Shown piece by piece: positions 43,759 through 52,426 of a DNA stretch of 64,000 nt. Within the stretch, counting starts at the first letter, position 1, and every line of letters starts with the position of its first letter. This DNA is from JANLUX01 sp031366005. Its GTDB lineage: Bacteria; Bacteroidota; Bacteroidia; AKYH767-A; OLB10. Below the pieces are notes generated by a model. It saw only the letters and a list, made by a program, of their open reading frames with translations. It did not search any database and was not told the DNA's origin. The position numbers and the translations under genes were made by a program. Location of the stretch: the NCBI GenBank assembly GCA_031366005.1, contig JANLZB010000022.1, forward strand, positions 119,747 through 183,746, in the 5' to 3' direction.

Positions 43759-44566
43759 TGGGAGATTCTTTGATCATACTACGTAGCTGCGCAATACGCT
43801 CGCTCATATCAGGACCTAATTCTTTCATGGTAATTTCTTTTAATGTTTTTTCAACATGATCAAGATTACTTTCATACGCAACATGAAATGGTATTTCATT
43901 CCATATAAATTGAAAATCGCGCCACGAATAATTATATACCGGGGATTGGAATACAAGACTATTGGGAAAACGTATCAGCCGTCCGCTTGGCAAATCATTC
44001 GTGAGATAATCACCGGCAAACTCCCATAATGTGGTATCAAGATAACCAACCTCTATCACATCACCTTTAAAAGTATCAAGCTGAATACGGTCGCCAATGC
44101 GATAAGGATTACGGATGATAATATACATCCACCCGATAAAAGAAGAGATTGGAGTTTGTAATGCAAAACCAATGATGAGCGAAAACAATCCAAGCGAAAC
44201 TGCCGCTGCATACCAATTGGCAAAGAGAAAAGAAACAAATAAAAAACCGATAACCAACGTACTTACTAATTTGGTGAGACGAATTAAATTATACCTGCCT
44301 GCTTTGGTATGTGCTTTTTTTAAAATGATAACTTCTATCAGCTTGGAAACCGTTAACACAACCACTGCAAAGAATCCGGCAAGTGAAACTTTTTCAACAA
44401 TATTTCTGTAATTGCCAATGATATCAAAAACCTGCATCCTGATTAAAAAATACAAGATGATGCAAGCCAATGCAATGATGGCATAGCTACTCAACCAAAC
44501 CTTTTTTGTTTTTATCGTTTGTTTTTTTGCAGGTGCTGATTGTTCTTTTTGCTTTTTTACTTCCAT
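43742..44566 (-). CDS. Small-conductance mechanosensitive channel (MscS family), 3' frameshifted
   Basis: The 274-codon frame encodes a lysine-rich N-terminus, four hydrophobic helices and the MscS core. The pore-lining helix is AAAVSLGLFSLIIGFALQTPISSFIGWMYII, and the beta domain NPYRIGDRIQLDTFKGDVIEVGYLDTTLWEF follows. It ends prematurely at SPIDDRN, where family members continue into a further 60-residue segment. That segment is present in the next frame (43564-43758). The channel releases solutes on hypo-osmotic shock. Whether the protein is truncated in the cell or the frameshift is a sequencing artefact cannot be decided here. Confidence 0.85.
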   Translation of the reverse strand: MEVKKQKEQSAPAKKQTIKTKKVWLSSYAIIALACIILYFLIRMQVFDIIGNYRNIVEKVSLAGFFAVVVLTVSKLIEVIILKKAHTKAGRYNLIRLTKLVSTLVIGFLFVSFLFANWYAAAVSLGLFSLIIGFALQTPISSFIGWMYIIIRNPYRIGDRIQLDTFKGDVIEVGYLDTTLWEFAGDYLTNDLPSGRLIRFPNSLVFQSPVYNYSWRDFQFIWNEIPFHVAYESNLDHVEKTLKEITMKELGPDMSERIAQLRSMIKESPIDDRN

Positions 44567-44965
44567 CGCTAAAAGATAAAAAATCTTTGTGCCAAAGGAT
44601 TAAAATTTCACCTGGAAAAAGTTTGGTTTGGGAAGAGTGGGAGGAGAGCAGAAGGAGAGGAAGGATATGCTGTGTTTATCCTTAGTACACCATCAGATAA
44701 AAATTTAGGTGTGTTGTAGTTGCTGCTCGTACCCGAACTTATTGTTCTTTCTATATCCGTTTAACTGTAAATAAAGGCGTTAAACATTTATCTCTTCTTA
44801 CTCACATTCGGCAAACGGTTGCCCCTTTTTGAAAGAAATAAGTTAATTTACTCAGTTAATCCCACTATTTCCCGTTGGCACATATCTTAAAGGTATGTCT
44901 TGGTATTGTTAACCTAACCTTGAGAATACACACACGTTATATTAAATAGTTAAAAAAAAATAAAA
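44567..44965. other. Divergent intergenic region
   Basis: This 399-base AT-rich spacer separates the MscS and barrel genes. It contains a purine-rich stretch near 44625-44665 and no convincing promoter box, small gene or repeat. Confidence 0.4.
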
Positions 44966-45649
44966 ATGAAAAATTCAAACATCAATTTTAGACACAGCTT
45001 ATTAATGGCTGTATTATTATTAGGAATAAGCAGCTCTATTCAAGCCCAGAAATTTGAAATAGGAGCGCGGCTTATGCCCTCCTTCTCAACTTTCGATATA
45101 AAAAATTCCACCGGGGGCACTGTAAAAGGAAGTGTAACGATGGGTTTTGGTGCGGGTGCAATGGCAGGCTTCAATATTTCCAATAATGTAGGGATAGAAG
45201 CTGACCTCATTTACAATACCATTTCACAGAAATATAAAAATGAAAATGTAGAACAAAAAATCACATTAAGTTATGTTAGCATTCCGCTCTTACTGTCCCT
45301 TAATACAAATAAAACTAAAAGAGTAAATTTTAACATGGTTTTAGGTCCTCAGTTAGGAATAAATGTAGGTAGCAACCTCAAGACATCAGGTAATGACGGA
45401 ACCAGTAATGCACAAGCTGTGCTTGCAGTAAAAAAGAATGATTTAGGTGTTGCTTACGGTGCAGGTGTGGATATCGGGATCAATGCTGCAAAATCTTTTC
45501 GCCTTGGCGTTGGTTACCGCGGTGCTATGGGATTGATTGATGTCAGCGACAATAGCAAGTCCAATACTACCAATTCATATTACGTGTTGGATCGCACTCA
45601 CATTAAAACTAACGCTGCTTACATTGGAATATCCTATTTGTTTTTGTAG
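44966..45649 (+). CDS. Outer-membrane beta-barrel protein (PorT-like)
   Basis: The 227-residue product has a signal peptide (about 1-28, ending SSIQAQ) and an eight-stranded barrel pattern typical of the OMP_b-brl_2 / PorT-like family (KFEIGARLMPSFSTF, FGAGAMAGFNISNNVGIEADLIY, KRVNFNMVLGPQLGINVG, FRLGVGYRGAMGLIDV). It ends in an aromatic-hydrophobic strand (AAYIGISYLFL). Such proteins are abundant in this phylum and mostly of unknown function. No operon partner is tightly linked. Confidence 0.85.
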   Translation: MKNSNINFRHSLLMAVLLLGISSSIQAQKFEIGARLMPSFSTFDIKNSTGGTVKGSVTMGFGAGAMAGFNISNNVGIEADLIYNTISQKYKNENVEQKITLSYVSIPLLLSLNTNKTKRVNFNMVLGPQLGINVGSNLKTSGNDGTSNAQAVLAVKKNDLGVAYGAGVDIGINAAKSFRLGVGYRGAMGLIDVSDNSKSNTTNSYYVLDRTHIKTNAAYIGISYLFL

Positions 45650-45855
45650 TCAATCAGCACAATATTATAAATGCAAAAGTTAAATTTTATTTGTTACTGA
45701 ATAGCTATAGCAACAATTTTTATTGGAAATTATTTTTTACATTATCAGAAGAGGTTATTGATTAAAATAACTTCCTCTACAAAATATTTTTATTCACTTA
45801 TCAATATAGGATAGAATCTTTCTATACTAAAACATTATTATTTAAAATTAAAACA

Positions 45856-46239
45856 ATGACTACAACAAAAAATTTAGGCATCTGGATGGATCATGCAAGT
45901 GCTCATTTGATGGAATTTACTAAGGAAGCCGGAGAATCAAAAACTATTGAATCCGATTTTACACACCAGGCAAAAGAAGAAAGCCAGCACAAAAGTGAGA
46001 ACGTAATGCATAATAAGGAGCAGCATCAGCAATCAGAATATTACAAAAAGCTGGGAGACACAATCAGGAATTATGACGAAGTATTGCTTTTCGGTCCTAC
46101 GAATGCCAAAGCTGAATTATTAAATATTTTGAGAGCTGATCATCGTTTTGAAAAAATAAAAATTGAAGTAAAGCACTCAGATAAAATGACAGAGAACCAG
46201 CAACACGCATTTGTGAAAGAGTATTTTTCCAAAAATTAA
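45856..46239 (+). CDS. Small conserved protein, possibly eRF1/host-attachment-like
   Basis: The 127-residue cytoplasmic protein begins KNLGIWMDHASAHLMEF, has a histidine/glutamate-rich middle (about 38-62) and ends with a Rossmann-like segment (DEVLLFGPTNAKAELLNILRADHRF, then KIEVKHSDKMTENQQHAFVKEYF). The pattern of an N-terminal W-x-D strand and a C-terminal FGPxxAK segment recalls the last domain of bacterial eRF1-like (baeRF) and host-attachment proteins, which bind ribosomes in stress. This is a resemblance by eye only. It lies 22 bases upstream of a YceI-like gene, suggesting joint expression. Confidence 0.6.
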   Translation: MTTTKNLGIWMDHASAHLMEFTKEAGESKTIESDFTHQAKEESQHKSENVMHNKEQHQQSEYYKKLGDTIRNYDEVLLFGPTNAKAELLNILRADHRFEKIKIEVKHSDKMTENQQHAFVKEYFSKN

Positions 46240-46261
46240 ATCTTCAAACACTCAGTAATAA

Positions 46262-46867
46262 ATGAAAAACATTTTTAAAATAATTGCAATGATTACCATC
46301 ACCTTTATTGCAGGTTTAAATAATCCCGCACAATCACAATCTCTCTATACTATCAAGGACTCTAAGGATATTGAGATGAAATTGTCGGGAACATCAACTC
46401 TGCATAAGTGGAGCATGGATGCACAAACTTTTACCGGTGATGCTGCATTCGGATTTAATGATGCCAACAATCATCAACTTGATTCTCTTACGGCACTCTC
46501 CTTCTCTTTACAGGTAAAGGATTTGAAAAGTGATGAAAAGATGCTGGACAAAAATGCTTACAAAGCATTAAAGACAGATGAGTATAAAGACATCGTTTAT
46601 AAGCTGACTTCTGCAAAAGTATTTCCCGGAGGAAAAGATAAAAGGCACCTCGTTAAAACGGTTGGTAATCTCACTATAGCAGGTGTTACTAATGAGGTAG
46701 CAATGGATGTTTATTGCGTGCTCAACAGGGATGCAACAATTACCTGTACAGGTTCTGAAAAATTAAAAATGACGGATTACGAAGTGAAGCCGCCCTCTTT
46801 TATGCTGGGTGCAATGAAAACGGGTGATGACATTACGTTGGATTTTACATTGGTTTATAAAAAATGA
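46262..46867 (+). CDS. YceI family periplasmic protein
   Basis: The 201-residue protein has a signal peptide (about 1-26, ending NPAQSQS) and a YceI-type beta-barrel domain (MKLSGTSTLHKWSMDAQTFTGDAAF, LSFSLQVKDLKSDEKMLDKNAYKALKTDEYKDIVYKL, VGNLTIAGVTNEVAM). It is exported but not lipidated, in contrast to the YceI lipoprotein at 40642. It is placed between the small eRF1-like gene and a porin gene on the same strand with gaps of 22 and 36 bases, consistent with an operon. Confidence 0.88.
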   Translation: MKNIFKIIAMITITFIAGLNNPAQSQSLYTIKDSKDIEMKLSGTSTLHKWSMDAQTFTGDAAFGFNDANNHQLDSLTALSFSLQVKDLKSDEKMLDKNAYKALKTDEYKDIVYKLTSAKVFPGGKDKRHLVKTVGNLTIAGVTNEVAMDVYCVLNRDATITCTGSEKLKMTDYEVKPPSFMLGAMKTGDDITLDFTLVYKK

Positions 46868-46903
46868 AAAAATTTCATATAAGTTTTCAATTAATCTCAC
46901 ATC

Positions 46904-48220
46904 ATGAAAAATAAACTCTTATTAGTTCTATGCTGTACTTGCTGCGTACTAAAAGCGCAACAACCAGCAATGCAATATTTTCGCTCTAATGACAAGACGG
47001 GATTAAATATTTTTGAAAATAACAAAAATGATACAACTGCTTTTACAGGTATTAAGGTAAGAATAGGTGGAAATTTTACGCAGGATTTTCAGGGACTCAG
47101 ACATAAGAATAATGCCGATACGGTTTTATTAAATGATGTCAACACTAATGAGCTTATTGCTCTTACCAATGGTTTTAATCTTGCAATGGCTAATCTCACC
47201 ATTGATGCACAATTGTATGATGGTATCCGGATGAATCTTACCATGTATTTGTCTTCACGTCATCACGAGGAAACATGGGTAAAAGGTGGATATGTGCAAT
47301 TAGATAAACTTACTTTTCTAAAAAGTGAGGCAGTGGACAACATCATGCAAAGCTTCACTATTAAAGTTGGTGATTATGAAGTGGACTATGGTGATCAGCA
47401 TTACAGGAGAACTGATGGAGGGAGCGCCATTTACAATCCTTTTGTAGAAAACTATATTATGGATGAATTTGCTACTGAAATTGGTGGCGAAATACTTTAC
47501 CATCCTAAATGTGGTTTAATTTTTACTGGTGGAATAACAAATGGAGAACTTAATCCTACCGTTGTATCATCATCTAAAATTGATTCTGCCACAGGCAAAG
47601 CAAATAAATACGCGCCTGCATTTCATGGCAAGGTCGGTTATGACAAACAGTTCAATAATGATTTCAGATTCAGAATTACAGGTTCTGTTTACGCAGTTCA
47701 AAGCGCTGCAAGCAATACATTATTTTCAGGAGACAGAACAGGTTCGCATTATTTCTTTGTGATGGAGAATACTACTGCAACAGCTAATGGTAATTTCAGG
47801 TCTGGTAGATTTAACCCACAATTCAGCGAACAGGTAACTGCTTTTATGATTAACCCATTCGTAAAGTTTAAAGGGTTAGAATTATTTGGCACTTATGAAA
47901 TGGCAAAAGGCAGAACCATTACAGAACCCGACATGCGCACCGCAACTCAATATGCAGTGGATTTAATTTACAGATTTCCGAGAGAGAAAGAAAATTTCTG
48001 GATTGGAGGAAGATATAATTCAGTGACGGCTGCGCTACCACTTAATCCAAATGACATTACAATTAATCGGATGGTAGGTTCAGTAGGATGCTTTATCACA
48101 AAAAATATTATGATGAAAGCAGAGTATGTAAATCAGGAATTCAAAAATTTTAAATCAACTGATATTCGTTCAGGTGGAAAGTTTGATGGAGTTATGATTG
48201 AAGCTTCGATTGGTTTTTAA
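46904..48220 (+). CDS. Porin-like outer-membrane protein
   Basis: The 438-residue protein has a signal peptide (MKNKLLLVLCCTCCVLKAQ). A barrel pattern follows (FTGIKVRIGGNFTQDFQGLRH, GIRMNLTMYLSSRHHEETWVKGGYVQLDKL, SFTIKVGDYEVDYGDQHYRRTDGGSAIYNPFVENYIMD), ending in an aromatic C-terminal strand (TDIRSGGKFDGVMIEASIGF). This last strand would act as the BAM recognition signal. The DNA of its last 60 bases recurs almost unchanged at the end of the glycosyltransferase gene (51725-51784). A role in uptake of a poly- or oligosaccharide is possible given the GH130-GT4 genes that follow. Confidence 0.8.
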   Translation: MKNKLLLVLCCTCCVLKAQQPAMQYFRSNDKTGLNIFENNKNDTTAFTGIKVRIGGNFTQDFQGLRHKNNADTVLLNDVNTNELIALTNGFNLAMANLTIDAQLYDGIRMNLTMYLSSRHHEETWVKGGYVQLDKLTFLKSEAVDNIMQSFTIKVGDYEVDYGDQHYRRTDGGSAIYNPFVENYIMDEFATEIGGEILYHPKCGLIFTGGITNGELNPTVVSSSKIDSATGKANKYAPAFHGKVGYDKQFNNDFRFRITGSVYAVQSAASNTLFSGDRTGSHYFFVMENTTATANGNFRSGRFNPQFSEQVTAFMINPFVKFKGLELFGTYEMAKGRTITEPDMRTATQYAVDLIYRFPREKENFWIGGRYNSVTAALPLNPNDITINRMVGSVGCFITKNIMMKAEYVNQEFKNFKSTDIRSGGKFDGVMIEASIGF

Positions 48221-48348
48221 GAATAAATGTTATTGACTATATAACGGAAATAATAAAGTGAACAATTGAATTATGGTAAATAAGTAGATCAGTGCTAAAT
48301 CCAATAAGTTGCTTTTTTGATTTCAAACTTTCTTAATAAAAGTAAATA

Positions 48349-49392
48349 ATGATTGAGGTAAAAAAAGAAGGCATCCTGCTAAACAAAACCACGCTAGGTT
48401 TTGAAAACGAAGGAGTATTAAATCCTGCAGTAATAAGCGATGGAGAATCCATTCATCTTTTTTACCGGGCTGTAAGTAAGGGCAATTACTCAAGCATTGG
48501 CTATTGCAAATTGAAAGAACATTTTACTATCGAAGAACGGTTTGACACACCTGTACTTTTTCCTCAATTTGATTATGAATCGCATGGTGTGGAAGATCCG
48601 CGAATCGTAAAGATTGATAATTTATATTATCTCACTTACACTGCTTATGATGGAGTGAACGCACTTGGATGTTTAGCCACGTCAAAAGATTTAAAGCATT
48701 GGGATAAGTTGGGGATAATAGTTCCTCAAATCACTTATGATAAATTCTGTCACCTTGCAGGATGCAAGGATGCTATTCATGAAAAATATATTCGATATAA
48801 TGAACACGAACAAATTCATGAAAAGGAAGGAAAGCAGGTTTTATTATGGGACAAAAATGTAATTTTTTTTCCTCGAAGAATAAATGGCAAACTATATTTT
48901 CTGCATCGTATAAGGCCCGAAATTCAAATCGTATCTGTAAATGATTTAAAGGAATTGACAACTGATTTCTGGCAGAATTATTTTTTACATTTTAATGAGC
49001 ACATTGTGCTTTCGTCCAAACATCAACACGAAGTGAGCTATATAGGTGGAGGTTGTCCTCCTATAGAAACAGAATACGGATGGTTGTTGATTTATCATGG
49101 TGTGCATGACACTGTGAAAGGATACGTTTATTCTGCGTGTGTTGCATTACTTGATTTGCAAAACCCACAGAAGGAAATTGCACGATTACCATACCCATTG
49201 TTCAAACCGGAACACGAGTGGGAATTAAAAGGCGAAGTAAACAATGTATGTTTCCCTACTGGCACATTTTTGTCAAATGACACATTGTATATTTATTACG
49301 GAGCTGCTGACGAACAAATTGCTTGTGCATCGGTAAGCATTTCTGCATTGCTAAAGGAATTATTGATTAATAAAATTAATTATGAAAAGTAA
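48349..49392 (+). CDS. GH130 family glycoside phosphorylase/hydrolase
   Basis: The 347-residue protein shows the five-bladed propeller pattern of GH130: NEGVLNPAVISDGESIHLFYRAV, the catalytic-aspartate loop SHGVEDPRIVKIDNLYYLTYTAYDG, FFPRRINGKLYFLHRI, and IGGGCPPIETEYGWLLIYHGV. GH130 enzymes phosphorolyse or hydrolyse beta-mannosides. There is no signal peptide, so it acts in the cytoplasm. Its end overlaps the glycosyltransferase start by 11 bases, so the two probably make and recycle the same mannose-containing glycan. The exact linkage cannot be read. Confidence 0.88.
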   Translation: MIEVKKEGILLNKTTLGFENEGVLNPAVISDGESIHLFYRAVSKGNYSSIGYCKLKEHFTIEERFDTPVLFPQFDYESHGVEDPRIVKIDNLYYLTYTAYDGVNALGCLATSKDLKHWDKLGIIVPQITYDKFCHLAGCKDAIHEKYIRYNEHEQIHEKEGKQVLLWDKNVIFFPRRINGKLYFLHRIRPEIQIVSVNDLKELTTDFWQNYFLHFNEHIVLSSKHQHEVSYIGGGCPPIETEYGWLLIYHGVHDTVKGYVYSACVALLDLQNPQKEIARLPYPLFKPEHEWELKGEVNNVCFPTGTFLSNDTLYIYYGAADEQIACASVSISALLKELLINKINYEK

Positions 49393-51784
49393 AATCGTTG
49401 CACACCATTTTAATAATATCTCAATAGGCGGAGAACAGCAAGTTATTAAAGCAAACGGAAAGTATAGTAAGAATACCAAACGAGAGTTGCCTCAAGTTTT
49501 ATTTATTACCTCGTTCCCTCCGCGCGAATGTGGCATCGCAACTTACTCCCAGGATTTGATAAAGGCATTGAATAATAAATTTAATAAGTCGTTTACCATA
49601 GGGATTTGCGCATTGGAATCAGCATACGAAAAACATAATTATAATGATGAAATAAAATATGTACTTAACACTGATCATCCAAATGCATTCGTGCAATTAA
49701 CAAAACCCATTAATGAGAATGCTGAAATAAGAATGGTTATGATTCAACATGAGTTTGGATTTTTTGAAAAAAGAGAAAATGATTTCAAACAATTTTTAGA
49801 GCTGCTTACAAAACCTGTTGTGATTGTTTTTCATACTGTATTGCCACGCCCAAATGAAACATTGAAATTACATGTGCAACAAATATCCAATCTTGTTGGA
49901 TCAATAATAGTGATGACTAACTCTTCTAAAAAAATATTGATCAATGATTATGGAGTAAGTCCTGAAAAAATTTCAGTGATTCCACATGGCACACACTTAG
50001 TTCCTCATTCCGATAAGGAACTCCTGAAAGAAAAATATAAACTGACAGGAAAAAAAATACTTTCCACGTTTGGTTTGTTAAGTTCAGGAAAAAATATTGA
50101 AACTACTTTGGAAGCACTCCCTGCTATAGTTAAACGATATCCTGAAGTGTTGTTTCTTATTATAGGTAAAACACATCCGTCAGTTGTAAAACAAGATGGT
50201 GAAAAGTATCGCAAAATGCTGGAAGAAAAAGTGGATGATTTGCAACTGCAACAACACGTTCGTTTTATAAATCAATTTTTGCCATTACCCGAATTGTTGG
50301 AATATTTGCAACTCACTGATATTTATTTATTCACTTCCAAAGATCCTAACCAGGCTGTGAGCGGAACATTTTCTTATGCTATCAGTTGTGGTTGCCCTGT
50401 TATTTCTACTCCTATACCTCATGCACGCGAAGTATTGCGCGATGATGCAGGGATTATTATTGATTTTGAGAACCCGCAACAATTAACTGATGCGGTGATC
50501 AACTTAATGGATGATGAACAGTTAAGAAAAAATATCAGTTCAAATGGATTGCACAGGATGGCATCCACCGCTTGGGAAAATGCTGCCATTGCTCATGCAA
50601 TGTTGTTTGAAAAAATCAGTGATGGTGAGATTTCATTGAAATATAATAAGCCATCCATTAATCTCGATCATGTAAAAAAACTCACAACTGATTTTGGAAT
50701 GATTCAGTTTTCTAAAATCAACCAACCCGATATTGACTCCGGTTATACATTGGATGATAATGCCCGTGCATTAATTGCAATGTGTCAGCATTATGAATTA
50801 ACAAAGGATGAAACAGATTTAAATTATATCAAAATATATTTCAATTTTATTAAACATTGCTTGCAACCCGATGGCAGCTTTTTGAATTACGTTAACGAAC
50901 AAAATATTTTTACCGATCAAAATAATTCAACCAACCTTGCTGATTCTAATGGTCGGGCAATTTGGGCTTTGGGTTATATGATTTCTATGAGTGATATTCT
51001 TCCGAAGGAATTTCGATCTATCGTTACTGATGCAGAAGCAACAATGCAAAGTAGCTTATCAAACTTAAACAGCATTCATTCTACACGTGCAATGGCGTTT
51101 GCAATAAAAGGTTTATACTATCATAACGAAAAAAATATTTCCGCATGGGATATGTTATTGATAAATGAACTTGCAAACAGATTAGTTCAAATGTACAGGC
51201 ATGAGTCCGACAATAAATGGAACTGGTTTGAAAGTTATCTGACTTACGCTAACAGCATTTTGCCCGAAGCAATGTTGTGTGCATGGTTAGCTACAGGTAA
51301 ACTCATCTATAAAGAAATTGCCAAATCATCTTTTGATTTTCTCTTGTCGAAGATTTTTACAGAGAATCGTATAAAAGTAATTTCCAATAAAAGTTGGTTG
51401 TATAAAGGAGAGGAAAAAATTACTGTAGCTGTTGGTGGTGAACAACCTATTGATGTTGCATACACCATCCTTGCGTTGAGTAAATTTTATGATGTGTTTA
51501 ATGACGAAGATTATCTGCATAAAATGGAGGCTTCGTTTAATTGGTTTGTAGGAAACAATCATCTGCATCAGATCATATACAATCCATGCACTGGCGGATG
51601 TCATGATGGCTTGGAAGGACATTATGTAAATCTTAATCAGGGCGCTGAATCAACTGTTAGTTATTTAATGGCAAGGCTAACAATTGAAAAATCGTTAAGA
51701 AGAAGACAAGAATTTCCATTGACAGATATTCGTTCGCATGGAAAGTTTGATGGAGTTATGATTGAAGCATCAATTGCATTTTAA
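49382..51784 (+). CDS. GT4 glycosyltransferase with C-terminal (alpha/alpha) domain and porin-like tail
   Basis: The 800-residue protein starts with a GT4 glycosyltransferase (about 35-425: FITSFPPRECGIATYSQDLIKAL, HEFGFFEKREND, VIPHGTHLVP, LSTFGLLSSGKNIETTLEALP, AISCGCPVISTPIPHAREVL). A helical, toroid-like domain follows (about 430-770: SGYTLDDNARALIAMCQHY, QPIDVAYTILALSKFYDVF, GCHDGLEGHYVNLNQGAESTVSYLMARL). The last 20 residues (TDIRSHGKFDGVMIEASIAF) are nearly the same as the end of the porin at 46904-48220, a segment with no place in a cytoplasmic enzyme. It overlaps the GH130 gene by 11 bases and is followed after 9 bases by the VTT-like gene. Confidence 0.88.
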   Translation: MKSKIVAHHFNNISIGGEQQVIKANGKYSKNTKRELPQVLFITSFPPRECGIATYSQDLIKALNNKFNKSFTIGICALESAYEKHNYNDEIKYVLNTDHPNAFVQLTKPINENAEIRMVMIQHEFGFFEKRENDFKQFLELLTKPVVIVFHTVLPRPNETLKLHVQQISNLVGSIIVMTNSSKKILINDYGVSPEKISVIPHGTHLVPHSDKELLKEKYKLTGKKILSTFGLLSSGKNIETTLEALPAIVKRYPEVLFLIIGKTHPSVVKQDGEKYRKMLEEKVDDLQLQQHVRFINQFLPLPELLEYLQLTDIYLFTSKDPNQAVSGTFSYAISCGCPVISTPIPHAREVLRDDAGIIIDFENPQQLTDAVINLMDDEQLRKNISSNGLHRMASTAWENAAIAHAMLFEKISDGEISLKYNKPSINLDHVKKLTTDFGMIQFSKINQPDIDSGYTLDDNARALIAMCQHYELTKDETDLNYIKIYFNFIKHCLQPDGSFLNYVNEQNIFTDQNNSTNLADSNGRAIWALGYMISMSDILPKEFRSIVTDAEATMQSSLSNLNSIHSTRAMAFAIKGLYYHNEKNISAWDMLLINELANRLVQMYRHESDNKWNWFESYLTYANSILPEAMLCAWLATGKLIYKEIAKSSFDFLLSKIFTENRIKVISNKSWLYKGEEKITVAVGGEQPIDVAYTILALSKFYDVFNDEDYLHKMEASFNWFVGNNHLHQIIYNPCTGGCHDGLEGHYVNLNQGAESTVSYLMARLTIEKSLRRRQEFPLTDIRSHGKFDGVMIEASIAF
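51725..51784 (+). repeat. 60-bp duplicate of the porin 3' end
   Basis: Bases 51725-51784 match 48161-48220 with seven mismatches by eye, including a 30-base identical run (TGGAAAGTTTGATGGAGTTA and the next 10 bases). Both copies end in the stop codon of their gene and are in the same reading phase. Confidence 0.92.
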
Positions 51785-51793
51785 GTTTTACAA

Positions 51794-52387
51794 ATGTGGT
51801 GGCAATATTTATTAGTTTTTGCAGGAGCATTTTTATTTGATGTAGTTCCGTTTCCGTTTCCACCGGCTTTTTCCATAATGGTTCCCTTGCAAATAATGTT
51901 TGGATTGAATACATGGTTGGTAATTATAATAGGAGTTGCAGGTTCAATATTTGGAAGATATGTGCTCACCTTATACATACCGCTGCTTGCTGACAAAGTA
52001 TTCAAACCTGAAAAGAATGAAGACATTCAGTTTCTCGGAAAAAAAATGAAAGAGAAAGGATGGAAAAGCCAGTTGATCATAATTGCTTATTCACTGTTGC
52101 CATTGCCAACTACTCCGCTGTTTCTTGCAGGTGGTATGGCTCGCATAAAACCGATACAAATTATTCCTGCATTCTTCGTTGGTAAATTCACGAGTGATGC
52201 AATTGCGGTTCACCTTGGTAAGTTCGCATCTGAAAATTTTAATGATATGATGAGTGCAGCATTATCATGGAAATCAATTGCAAGTGTAGGGCTAGGCTTA
52301 TTGCTTCTTTGTACACTTCTATTTATTGATTGGCGTTCGCTCATCGAAAAGAAAAAATTCCAATTGAATTTTAAAATATTGAAATGA
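51794..52387 (+). CDS. VTT/DedA-like membrane protein
   Basis: The 197-residue protein has four to five hydrophobic segments (YLLVFAGAFLFDVVPFPFPPAF; WLVIIIGVAGSIFGRYVLTLYIPLL; SLLPLPTTPLFLAGGMARIK; SVGLGLLLLCTLLFIDW). The LLPLPTTPLFLAGGMAR pattern with a proline-rich re-entrant loop and a glycine-rich helix is like the SNARE-associated/VTT (DedA) family, which moves or scrambles phospholipid or carrier lipids. It is encoded nine bases after the glycosyltransferase, so it may serve the same glycan or envelope process. Confidence 0.65.
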   Translation: MWWQYLLVFAGAFLFDVVPFPFPPAFSIMVPLQIMFGLNTWLVIIIGVAGSIFGRYVLTLYIPLLADKVFKPEKNEDIQFLGKKMKEKGWKSQLIIIAYSLLPLPTTPLFLAGGMARIKPIQIIPAFFVGKFTSDAIAVHLGKFASENFNDMMSAALSWKSIASVGLGLLLLCTLLFIDWRSLIEKKKFQLNFKILK

Positions 52388-52426
52388 TAAAGTAGAAAGA
52401 TCAAGGAAATATCTGGGATATAAAAA

